From assembly GCA_964495705.1 (NCBI GenBank), contig CAZBWS010000074.1, positions 1-10,805 of the forward strand: a stretch of DNA of 10,805 bases, given 5' to 3'. The stretch is from CAZBWS01 sp964495705. Its GTDB lineage: Bacteria; Pseudomonadota; Gammaproteobacteria; HTCC5015. Of the stretch, positions 1-6,525 are shown piece after piece. Numbering within the stretch: the stretch's first letter is position 1; the number at the start of each line of letters is the position of its first letter. The notes under the pieces are model-generated. The model saw only the letters and a list, made by a program, of their open reading frames with translations, was not told the origin of the DNA and did not search any database. Made by a program: the position numbers and the translations under genes.

Positions 1-54
1 AATACCGGCCTGTCACGCCGGGGGTCGCGGGTTCGAGTCCCGTCCGCTCCGCCA
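1..54 (+). tRNA. tRNA-Asp (GTC), 5' end outside the window
   Basis: This is the 3' part of a tRNA-Asp gene, cut by the window edge. All 54 bases are identical to positions 324-377 of the complete tRNA-Asp downstream, so the first 23 bases are missing. Visible parts are the anticodon GTC at 12-14, the anticodon stem, the variable region, the TTCGAGT T-loop, the 3' acceptor strand and an encoded CCA at 52-54. Its own terminator follows at 63-100. By analogy with the complete copy it may be preceded by another tRNA-Val outside the window, but that is inference. Confidence 0.95.
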
Positions 55-62
55 ATACTCAG

Positions 63-100
63 AAAGCCATGTTAGTAATAACATGGCTTTTTGTTTTTTT
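63..100 (+). terminator. Rho-independent terminator of the upstream tRNA-Asp unit
   Basis: A perfect 12-bp inverted repeat (63-74 against 79-90) with loop GTAA is followed by a T-rich tract to 100. It begins 8 bases after the tRNA CCA end. The stem base AAAGCCA is shared with the terminator at 384-416, while the upper stem differs on both arms. It should end the upstream tRNA transcript and insulate the promoter at 152-180. Confidence 0.88.
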
Positions 101-151
101 GGGCCGCAATATTGCGCTTTGATATGATTTTGAAATTTGTTAAAAAACAAC

Positions 152-180
152 TTGCACGAATCGCTAAGATTGGATAAAGT
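152..180 (+). promoter_or_regulatory. Sigma70 promoter of the tRNA-Val/tRNA-Asp operon
   Basis: A -35 element TTGCAC (152-157) lies exactly 17 bp from a -10 element TAAAGT (175-180). An A/T-rich stretch at about 124-150 sits where an UP element would be. The bases after the -10 (TCGCGCCC, 181-188) form a GC-rich discriminator, the type that makes stable RNA promoters sensitive to ppGpp/DksA in gammaproteobacteria. The predicted start is near 186-188, about 36 bases before tRNA-Val. Elements are seen in the sequence; stringent control is inferred. Confidence 0.75.
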
Positions 181-186
181 TCGCGC

Positions 187-202
187 CCTCAAGAGATTGA
201 GG
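187..202 (+). other. 5' leader hairpin of the tRNA transcript
   Basis: CCTCAA (187-192) pairs perfectly with TTGAGG (197-202) around the loop GAGA, which fits the stable GNRA tetraloop class. If transcription starts near 187 the hairpin forms the very 5' end of the pre-tRNA, 20 bases upstream of the mature tRNA-Val. It could protect the precursor or help RNase P processing. The pairing is visible; the role is speculative. Confidence 0.45.
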
Positions 203-222
203 CGAGCGTTTAACGTTTGTTT

Positions 223-298
223 GGTTGTTTAGCTCAGCTGGGAGAGCATCGCCCTTACAAGGCGAGGGTCGCAGGTTCGAGCCCTGCAACAACCACCA
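223..298 (+). tRNA. tRNA-Val (TAC)
   Basis: A complete 76-base tRNA. The acceptor stem GGTTGTT pairs with AACAACC, the D-arm is GCTC/GAGC, and the anticodon arm TCGCC-CTTACAA-GGCGA has anticodon TAC at 256-258. The T-arm is GCAGG-TTCGAGC-CCTGC, and A plus an encoded CCA close the gene. It decodes valine codons, mainly GTA and GTG. It is the first gene of a two-tRNA transcript, 2 bases upstream of tRNA-Asp, so both must be cut from one precursor. Confidence 0.98.
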
Positions 299-300
299 TT

Positions 301-377
301 GGAGCGGTAGTTCAGTTGGTTAGAATACCGGCCTGTCACGCCGGGGGTCGCGGGTTCGAGTCCCGTCCGCTCCGCCA
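301..377 (+). tRNA. tRNA-Asp (GTC)
   Basis: A complete 77-base tRNA. The acceptor stem GGAGCGG pairs with CCGCTCC, the anticodon arm is CCGGC-CTGTCAC-GCCGG with anticodon GTC at 335-337, the T-arm is GCGGG-TTCGAGT-CCCGT, and G plus an encoded CCA follow. It decodes GAC and GAT. It is the second gene of the tRNA-Val/tRNA-Asp transcript and is identical over 54 bases to the partial copy at the left edge, showing a recent or gene-converted duplication. Confidence 0.98.
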
Positions 378-383
378 ACACCT

Positions 384-416
384 AAAAAGCCACACTATTA
401 ATAGTGTGGCTTTTTT
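384..416 (+). terminator. Rho-independent terminator of the tRNA-Val/Asp operon
   Basis: A perfect 15-bp inverted repeat (384-398 against 401-415) is centred on TA, with AAAAAGCCACAC in the left arm and GTGTGGC plus a T tract on the right. It starts 7 bases after the tRNA-Asp CCA end. With A's on the left and T's on the right it could work in both directions. It separates the tRNA unit from ppiD. Confidence 0.9.
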
Positions 417-452
417 ATTGATTAATTTTCCTTTATAAATGCTCAAAATAGG

Positions 453-480
453 CTGTTTTCTGCGTTTAATTAAGTATACT
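453..480 (+). promoter_or_regulatory. Putative ppiD promoter
   Basis: A good -10 hexamer TATACT (475-480) is preceded at 16 bp by a poor -35 candidate CTGTTT (453-458). Transcription would start near 487, leaving a leader of about 30 bases before the ppiD ATG. A terminator lies upstream and no other gene could drive ppiD, so a promoter is expected in this gap. The weak -35 suggests modest or activator-dependent expression. I see no sigma32-type element. Confidence 0.4.
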
Positions 481-481
481 C

Positions 482-491
482 TACGGCCGTA
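482..491. repeat. 10-bp palindrome in the ppiD leader
   Basis: TACGGCCGTA is a perfect 10-bp palindrome lying directly after the predicted -10 element, over the likely transcription start. It could be an operator half-site cluster, or chance. Two shorter palindromes, AGAATTCT (502-509) and TTCTAGAA (506-513), follow just before the ATG. No regulator is identifiable from the window. Confidence 0.25.
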
Positions 492-515
492 TTAACTTTT
501 AAGAATTCTAGAAAT

Positions 516-2447
516 ATGCTACTGGCTATACGCGAAAAAGTAACTGGTGTTATTGCACTGGTATTTGTTGGAGCGATTGCTCTGTTTATGGTTGTTCCTA
601 TGCTGTATCAATACGTTGCAGGCTTTGGGAGCAATAACGCCATCGAGGTTAACGGTGACAAAGTTGCCTTGCCTTCTTTCAATGCGCAATTAGCGGCGAA
701 CCGTCAGCGTTTAGCACAGGCTTTTGGTGGGCAAATTCCCGAATATTTTAATCAAGACCAGTTTTTGCTAAAGCAGACAGTAGATGGTGTTATTCAGGAT
801 AAACTATTGGATCAAGCAACACTGGATGATGGTTACCGTATATCTAAGGCAGATGTTAAAGACTTGATTACTGAAATTCCTGAGTTTCAAAAGGATGACG
901 TTTTTGATCGTGAAACATATCAGCGTGAATTACAGTCTCGTGGATATAGTGAGGCTCTATTTGAAATAGACTTCTCGCGTCAATATTTACATGGGCAATT
1001 ACAAGAGGGCACGGTGAAGAGTGCTTTTGTTGACGATGCTCAGTTGCAACAAGTGGCCGCACTTCAGCACCAGTCTCGAGACTTTGATTATGTGGCTTTA
1101 AATACGGAAGCCTTTAGTAAAAAGCAAACCGTTGCAGAGGTTGAGCTAGCTGATTATCACGCTGAAAATACGGCACAATTTCAACATCCTGAAAAAGTCA
1201 GTGTAGAGTATGTCAGTCTTAATATTGAGAGCTACAAAAAAGACATAAAGCTAGATGAGCAAGCAGTAAAGGCAGAGTATGAAGCGGGCATAGCATCAGG
1301 TCGCTATACAACGGCTGAGTTGCGCAAGGCACGCCATATCTTGCTAAGTGTTGATCAAGAAGCTGAAGAGTCTGTTGTTGAAGAAAAGCGACTAGAAGCT
1401 ATTGCTTTAGTTGAGCGCTTAAAGGCAGGGGAAGATTTTGCAGCATTAGCGACTGAGCTTTCTGCAGACCCAGGTTCGGCCGCTCAAGGTGGAGATCTTG
1501 GTGAAATTCAACGTGGAGCTATGGTACCTGCTTTTGAAGAAGCGGTATATGCACAAGCTTTAAACGAAGTGGGTGAGCCGGTTAAAACACGCTTTGGTTT
1601 TCATATTATCCGTGTAGACAATATTCAGGCCGCCTCTGACAAAACCTTTTCTGAAGTCGAACAAAGCATTAAAGATGAATTAACAACCAACCAAGCGCGT
1701 ACTAAGTACGATGATGACTTGGCTAGTTTGTCTAATTTATCATTTGAAAATCCAGACTCATTACAACCAGTGGCTGAGGAGTTGGCTTTGACTATCCAAA
1801 CTACCGACTTGTTCACGCGTGGCTCGGGTAGTGGTATTGCCGCCGAAGCTGTTGTCCGTGAAGCGGCCTTTAATGCGGATGCCCTGGTTGAAGGTAATAA
1901 TTCAACAGCCATTGACCTGCCCAGCGGAGAGGTGGTGGTTGTGCGTGTGAAGCAGCACGAAGAAGCCAGAGATAAGAGTTTGCAAGAAGCGAAAGCAGAA
2001 ATAGAAACTATTTTGCTAAACCAGAAAACACAGACAGCGTTGAATGATGCCGCTGCTGATTTACACGCTGCCCTTCAAGAGGGTGGTGAGATTAAACAGC
2101 TTGCTGAAAAATATAGTGGTGAATTGCAAACAGCTACGGGTATAACCCGTTCTGATCGTAAGGATGTGGATAACCAGTTGGTAGATGCGGTATTCAAGTT
2201 GAGTAAGCCCGCGGCAGAGAAACATGAAATAGGTGTTGCCACGACTGCCAGTGGGCGTGCGGTTATTGCATTAAAGTCCGTGACCGTAGGTGACTTTACT
2301 GCTTTAGATAAGGCTGAACAAGATCGTTTAAGAGAGCAGTTACTGGGTTCCTTGGGTAATGGTGATTATCAATCTATGTTGCAAGGACTGCGTGCAGATG
2401 CAGATGTAGTTGTTAACCCACAGTTAAGTAGTACAGATGCACAATAA
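516..2447 (+). CDS. ppiD: PpiD-type periplasmic folding chaperone (SurA-like/parvulin)
   Basis: This 643-aa protein matches the size (about 620-640 aa) and layout of PpiD, an inner-membrane-anchored chaperone at the periplasmic side of the Sec translocon that helps newly exported proteins. Residues 1-11 are a short cytoplasmic tail. Residues 12-34 form one membrane helix. Residues 40-190 resemble the SurA-type N-terminal chaperone region. A parvulin (PpiC) domain spans about 268-370, with the motifs ARHILL (272-277), GGDLG (325-329), MVPAFEEAV (336-344) and FGFHIIRV (360-367). A C-terminal chaperone region of about 270 residues completes it. The parvulin domain of E. coli PpiD is largely inactive, so isomerase activity here is uncertain. 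The ATG is chosen because it places the anchor helix as in relatives; there is no clear Shine-Dalgarno sequence before it. It is monocistronic, between the tRNA terminator and a shared terminator at 2465-2494. Confidence 0.93.
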   Translation: MLLAIREKVTGVIALVFVGAIALFMVVPMLYQYVAGFGSNNAIEVNGDKVALPSFNAQLAANRQRLAQAFGGQIPEYFNQDQFLLKQTVDGVIQDKLLDQATLDDGYRISKADVKDLITEIPEFQKDDVFDRETYQRELQSRGYSEALFEIDFSRQYLHGQLQEGTVKSAFVDDAQLQQVAALQHQSRDFDYVALNTEAFSKKQTVAEVELADYHAENTAQFQHPEKVSVEYVSLNIESYKKDIKLDEQAVKAEYEAGIASGRYTTAELRKARHILLSVDQEAEESVVEEKRLEAIALVERLKAGEDFAALATELSADPGSAAQGGDLGEIQRGAMVPAFEEAVYAQALNEVGEPVKTRFGFHIIRVDNIQAASDKTFSEVEQSIKDELTTNQARTKYDDDLASLSNLSFENPDSLQPVAEELALTIQTTDLFTRGSGSGIAAEAVVREAAFNADALVEGNNSTAIDLPSGEVVVVRVKQHEEARDKSLQEAKAEIETILLNQKTQTALNDAAADLHAALQEGGEIKQLAEKYSGELQTATGITRSDRKDVDNQLVDAVFKLSKPAAEKHEIGVATTASGRAVIALKSVTVGDFTALDKAEQDRLREQLLGSLGNGDYQSMLQGLRADADVVVNPQLSSTDAQ

Positions 2448-2464
2448 ACCGTTACTGTGGTAAT

Positions 2465-2494
2465 AAAAAAGCCCTGCATTTGCAGGGCTTTTTT
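2465..2494. terminator. Bidirectional terminator between ppiD and fabI
   Basis: GCCCTGCA (2471-2478) pairs perfectly with TGCAGGGC (2481-2488) around TT, flanked by six A's on the left and six T's on the right. The symmetry gives a U tract to transcripts from either side. It lies 17 bases after the ppiD stop and 21 bases beyond the fabI stop, so one hairpin ends both convergent genes. Confidence 0.92.
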
Positions 2495-2515
2495 ATGCTT
2501 AATTACTTTGTGTTT

Positions 2516-3295
2516 TTATAGATTTGGCATACCTACGTTGTGGTAACCGTTATCCACATAGAGTATCTCGCTAGTGATTCCCGCCGCTAAATTAGATGCT
2601 AAAAATGCAGCAGTATTGCCCACGTCCTGTGTTGTTACATTGCGCCTTAGGGGGGCTGTTTCTTCTACATGATCGAGCATTTTACGGAAATTTTCCACAC
2701 CTGCTGCGGCCAAGGTTTTTATAGGGCCGGCAGAAATACCATTGACCCGAATTCCCAGTGGCCCTAATGACTGAGCTGTATAGCGAATACTCGCTTCTAA
2801 GCTGGCCTTGGCGAGGCCCATTACATTGTAGTTAGGCATGGCTTGTACCGCACCTAAATAGGTGAGGGCGATGAGAGAGCCCCCTTTACACAGCATGGGT
2901 TTAGCGGCCTTAGCGAGAGCGGGAAAGCTGTAAGCGCTGATATCGTGTGCAATGCTAAAGCCTTCTCGTGTGACGTTATCTAGAAAGTCCCCGCTGATTT
3001 GGTCGCGCGGAGCAAAGCCAATACTATGCACAATAATGTCAAAATCGTCCCAGTGTTGCTTTAAACCGTTAAATAATTCGGCAATAGATTCATCTGATTC
3101 AACATCACAAGGTAAAACTATTACGCTATTAAATTCTTGGGCACATTGCTCTACACGTTGTTTCAATCGATCATTCTGATAGGTGAAAGCCAGCTCAGCG
3201 CCTTGTTGGTGCATTGCTTCGGCAATCCCCCAAGCGATAGAGCGATTGCTGGCGACACCAGTTATTAATGCACGTTTGCCTTGTAGAAAACCCAT
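2516..3295 (-). CDS. fabI: Enoyl-[acyl-carrier-protein] reductase (NADH), FabI
   Basis: FabI catalyses the last step of each fatty acid elongation cycle, reducing trans-2-enoyl-ACP with NADH in the cytoplasm. The 259-aa product is close to the 262 aa of E. coli FabI and keeps its numbering. The nucleotide-binding loop is ITGVASNRSIAWG (residues 11-23), D64-V65 contacts the adenine, and the catalytic set is Y146, Y156 and K163 in the Tyr-(X)6-Lys arrangement. Residues where E. coli triclosan-resistance changes map are wild type (G93, M159, F203), so a triclosan-sensitive enzyme is expected. A strong ribosome site GGAG (complement of 3301-3304) sits 5 bases before the ATG and supports this start. 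It is a single gene, convergent with ppiD and divergent from the transporter operon. Confidence 0.97.
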   Translation of the reverse strand: MGFLQGKRALITGVASNRSIAWGIAEAMHQQGAELAFTYQNDRLKQRVEQCAQEFNSVIVLPCDVESDESIAELFNGLKQHWDDFDIIVHSIGFAPRDQISGDFLDNVTREGFSIAHDISAYSFPALAKAAKPMLCKGGSLIALTYLGAVQAMPNYNVMGLAKASLEASIRYTAQSLGPLGIRVNGISAGPIKTLAAAGVENFRKMLDHVEETAPLRRNVTTQDVGNTAAFLASNLAAGITSEILYVDNGYHNVGMPNL

Positions 3296-3373
3296 TTTTA
3301 CTCCGTAAATGTATAGCTTTAACTGTGCTTAGATAATACCATCAAGCCTAATAAAAACTATTTATATTACGGT
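3296..3373. promoter_or_regulatory. Divergent promoter region between fabI and the ABC operon
   Basis: These 78 bp are A/T-rich and must hold the fabI promoter and probably the transporter operon promoter. On the minus strand a good -10 TATTAT (complement of 3333-3338) is suitably placed for fabI but has no convincing -35. On the plus strand GATAAT (3332-3337) and TATATT (3363-3368) are possible -10 elements, again without a clear -35. I could not define an operator. The location is firm; the individual elements are weak. Confidence 0.4.
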
Positions 3374-5551
3374 ATGATCACAGCTAGTCACTATCACTTC
3401 AATTGGCCACGAAAGTTAGCGTTTTGCAAACTATCCGCACTGCTTGTGTCTACCCTATTAATGAGTGCCTGCTCTGAAAGCTTGTGGAATAACCCCTATG
3501 AAGAAACTTTAGATCAAGGCAAAACTCTGTACTCATCATTCAGTGAGCGGCCCAAGCACTTAGATCCGGCTAAATCTTATAGCGCAAATGAATACGCCTT
3601 TATTGCCCAAGTTTACGAGCCTCCTTTCCAATACCACTATCTAAAGCGCCCATACGAGCTTATCCCGGCCACGGCTACTGCCATGCCAGAGTTACAATAT
3701 TTTGATATGCACGGGGTTGAATTGGGTAACTCTGAGGGTGCGGACTATAGTGTTTATACTATTCGACTGCAGCCAGGTATTAATTACCAACCCCATCCCG
3801 CCTTTGCCAAAGATACTGCGGGTAAATTCACCTATCACGATTTGAATGCGGATAGCTTGCAGGGTATCAATACGCTGGCAGACTTTGAGCGCAGTGGCAC
3901 CCGTCAGCTAACTGCTCAGGACTATGTATTACAGATCAAACGTTTAGCAGACCCCAAGTTGCATTCCCCTGTAGCGGGTATATTCGCTAACTATATTGAG
4001 GGTTTCGCTGAGTATTCAAAGCAGCTCAAACAATTGCGTAAGCAAGGTGAAGAGATTGACTTGAACAAGTTGTCGATGGCGGGTTTGACGGTTGTAGATG
4101 AGCTGACCTACAGCATTCGTGTTAAGGGGTTATACCCACAGTTTATCTACTGGATGAGCATGCCCTTTTTTGCCCCCATGCCCTGGGAGGCCTTAGCTTT
4201 TTATGAGCAAGATGGTATGGATGATCGCAATATCAACTTGGACTGGTACCCAATAGGTACGGGGCCGTTTATGTTGGTGGAAAACAATCCCAACTTGCGT
4301 ATGGTTTTAGAGCGCAACCCCAACTTCCGTACTGAATACTACCCTCAAGAGGGTATGCAGGAGGATGTTGCTACGGGTTTACTAACTGACGCGGGCAAAC
4401 CTTTGCCTTTTTTGGACAAAGCTGTCTATAGCTTGGAAAAAGAAACGATTCCCTATTGGAATAAGTTTTTACAAGGGTATTACGATAACTCAGGAATTAG
4501 TTCCGACAGCTTTGACCAAGCCGTGCAAATGACAGGAGGCGAGCTTAGCTTAACTCCGCAGATGCAGGAGCAAGGTATCTCACTAACAACCTCGGTAAGT
4601 AGTAGTGTGTTTTATATTGGGTTTAATATGCGTGACAGTGTGATTGGTGGCTTGTCCGAACGTGCTAAGAAGCTACGACAGGCTATCTCTATCGCCATTG
4701 ATTATGAGGAGTATATTTCTATCTTTTTGAATGGTCGCGGCTCTGCAGCCCAGGGCCCGATAGCCCCAGGTATATTTGGCTACCGTGAAGGGCAGGCGGG
4801 AATAAACTCGACTGTGTACCAATGGAAAAATGACAAGCCACAGCGCCGCCATTTATCTGAGGCTAAGCAACTGCTGGTTGAAGCGGGTTATGCAAATGGC
4901 ATAGACCAAAAAACCGGTCAGGCTTTGATACTTAACTTTGATACGGTGGGTTCTGGGCCCGACAGTAAAGCAAACCTGCAATGGATGGTTAAACAGTATG
5001 CAAAGCTGGGTATTCAGCTATTGATTCGCAATACAGATTACAACCGCTTCCAAGACAAAATGAAAAAGGGAGCAGCACAAATTTTCCAATGGGGCTGGAA
5101 CGCGGATTACCCTGACCCAGAGAATTTTATGTTTTTACTCTATGGCCCGAATAATAAGGTCGATGCTCAGGGTGAAAATGCAGCGAACTACCAAAACCCA
5201 GCTTTTGACCAACTGTTTGATGAAATGAAAAGCATGCCGAATAACCCTCAACGTTTAGCGGTTATCGATAAAATGAACGCCATCGTCAGGGAGGATGCTC
5301 CTTGGGTGTTTGGTTTTAATAGAAAGTCTTTCACTTTGCATCATGGTTGGTATAAAAATGCGAAGCCTAATGTCATGGCAAACAATACATTAAAGTATAA
5401 GAGAATTGATTCGGGTCAGCGTGCAAGTTTGCGCAAAGAGTGGAACCAAGCTGTGTTATGGCCGGTTGTCTTACTGGTTTTATTAGTCTGCATTTCCATT
5501 GTTCCCGCCTATATCAGCTACCGCCGTAAAGAACAGAAGGCTGCACTATGA
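3374..5551 (+). CDS. Family 5 (peptide-type) ABC solute-binding lipoprotein with C-terminal membrane helix
   Basis: This 725-aa protein is the substrate receptor of the importer encoded downstream. An N-terminal lipoprotein signal (positive region to R13-K14, hydrophobic core 15-30) ends in the lipobox LMSAC with C33 as the lipidated residue. The family 5 fold runs from about residue 45 to 680. It shows LDPAKSYSANEY (63-74), the segment YPIGTGPFMLVENN (292-305) followed by ERNPNF, and the typical GWNADYPDPENF (574-585). Residues 693-714 are a second, C-terminal membrane helix followed by the basic tail YRRKEQK, fitting a positive-inside anchor. Usual family members are 500-620 aa and lack this helix. 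Start choice: the first ATG gives a full signal peptide, although no strong Shine-Dalgarno precedes it. The stop overlaps the next start (ATGA). The substrate is probably peptides; opines, nickel complexes or sugars are possible in this family. Confidence 0.9.
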   Translation: MITASHYHFNWPRKLAFCKLSALLVSTLLMSACSESLWNNPYEETLDQGKTLYSSFSERPKHLDPAKSYSANEYAFIAQVYEPPFQYHYLKRPYELIPATATAMPELQYFDMHGVELGNSEGADYSVYTIRLQPGINYQPHPAFAKDTAGKFTYHDLNADSLQGINTLADFERSGTRQLTAQDYVLQIKRLADPKLHSPVAGIFANYIEGFAEYSKQLKQLRKQGEEIDLNKLSMAGLTVVDELTYSIRVKGLYPQFIYWMSMPFFAPMPWEALAFYEQDGMDDRNINLDWYPIGTGPFMLVENNPNLRMVLERNPNFRTEYYPQEGMQEDVATGLLTDAGKPLPFLDKAVYSLEKETIPYWNKFLQGYYDNSGISSDSFDQAVQMTGGELSLTPQMQEQGISLTTSVSSSVFYIGFNMRDSVIGGLSERAKKLRQAISIAIDYEEYISIFLNGRGSAAQGPIAPGIFGYREGQAGINSTVYQWKNDKPQRRHLSEAKQLLVEAGYANGIDQKTGQALILNFDTVGSGPDSKANLQWMVKQYAKLGIQLLIRNTDYNRFQDKMKKGAAQIFQWGWNADYPDPENFMFLLYGPNNKVDAQGENAANYQNPAFDQLFDEMKSMPNNPQRLAVIDKMNAIVREDAPWVFGFNRKSFTLHHGWYKNAKPNVMANNTLKYKRIDSGQRASLRKEWNQAVLWPVVLLVLLVCISIVPAYISYRRKEQKAAL

Positions 5552-6525
5552 TTGCCTATATTATTCGCCGTGTTTTATATGCCATTCCGATTTTGATTGG
5601 AGTGAACCTGATTACCTTCTTGCTGTTTTTTACCGTTAATCCACCGGACGATATGGCGCGCTTGTATTTAGGTGACAAACATATAAAACAGGAGCAAATA
5701 GATAGCTGGAAAGCCGAACATGGTTATGACAAGCCGCTTTTTTATAATGCGGATAGCCTGGGTCTAGGTAAAGTTAGCGATACAATCTTTGCAGAAAAAT
5801 CCCTTAGCTTATTTGTTTTTGATTTTGGACGTTCTGATGCAGGCCGTGACATTAGCTATGACATTAGCCAGCGCATGTGGCCGAGCTTGGCAATTGCTGT
5901 GCCCACACTCATCGTTGGCCTGTTGTGCAATATTACTTTTGCTTTGTTGATCGCCTTTTTTCGCGCTAGTTATATTGATTATTGGGGCGTTATTTTGTGT
6001 GTGGTGATGATGTCTGTGTCGGGGCTTTTCTATATCATTGGTGGTCAGTTTTTGATCGGCAAGCTTCTCCAACTCGTGCCTATATCGGGCTATAACCCTG
6101 GCACAGATGCCATCAAGTTTTTGGTATTACCTGTTATTATTGGTGTGGTTAGCGGAATTGGTGGTGGTACTCGCTTTTATCGCACCTTGTTTTTAGAAGA
6201 AATGGGAAAGGACTATGTGCGTACTGCACGAGCTAAGGGTCTGAGTGAGCGCACAGTGTTGTTCAAGCATGTACTGCGTAACGCCTTGATTCCTATTCTG
6301 ACCGGTGTCGTCGTGGTTTTACCTACTTTATTTATGGGCAGTTTGATTTTAGAAGCTTTTTTTGCCATCCCTGGTCTTGGCAGTTATACCATTGATGCTA
6401 TACGCGGGCAGGACTTTGCCATTGTACGCAGCATGGTTTTCTTGGGGGCCTTTCTGTATGTCATCGGTCTATTGCTGACTGATATTTCCTATACATTGGC
6501 AGACCCAAGAGTGAGGTTGTCATGA
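5548..6525 (+). CDS. ABC importer permease, DppB/YejB type
   Basis: A 325-aa inner-membrane permease of the dipeptide/oligopeptide (binding-protein-dependent) transport family. The first helix (about 9-30) follows the typical start IIRRVLYAIPILIGV. A periplasmic segment with FDFGRS (91-96, the usual GDLGRS element) leads to the core helices at about 112-137, 144-170, 190-205, 248-275 and 293-313. The cytoplasmic EAA loop that docks on the ATPase is at 217-246, with ARAKGLSERTVLFKHVLRNA at 227-246. The protein ends ADPRVRLS, like other DppB-type permeases. The ATG overlaps the preceding stop by 4 bases, and AGAAGG (5535-5540) is a good ribosome site, so it is translationally coupled to the binding protein. 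It should pair with the next permease as a heterodimer. Confidence 0.93.
   Translation: MIAYIIRRVLYAIPILIGVNLITFLLFFTVNPPDDMARLYLGDKHIKQEQIDSWKAEHGYDKPLFYNADSLGLGKVSDTIFAEKSLSLFVFDFGRSDAGRDISYDISQRMWPSLAIAVPTLIVGLLCNITFALLIAFFRASYIDYWGVILCVVMMSVSGLFYIIGGQFLIGKLLQLVPISGYNPGTDAIKFLVLPVIIGVVSGIGGGTRFYRTLFLEEMGKDYVRTARAKGLSERTVLFKHVLRNALIPILTGVVVVLPTLFMGSLILEAFFAIPGLGSYTIDAIRGQDFAIVRSMVFLGAFLYVIGLLLTDISYTLADPRVRLS

Noticed and set aside
301..377. tRNA-Asp 3' end as an integration (att) site
   Set aside because: The repeated 54 bases are a full tandem tRNA gene copy with its own terminator; no integrase or foreign block lies between the copies.
217..438. Open reading frame of 73 codons across the tRNA pair
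   Set aside because: It is read straight through tRNA-Val, tRNA-Asp and the terminator; the apparent protein is translated structural RNA.
2550..2558. Perfect DnaA box TTATCCACA
   Set aside because: It is a lone site inside fabI, explained by the codons for the conserved VDNGY segment; there is no cluster of boxes or AT-rich unwinding region.
5809..6072. Minus-strand frame rich in histidine (HHHH) as a metal-binding small protein
   Set aside because: It is the antisense of the permease codons for valine/methionine-rich helices; no ribosome site or independent support.
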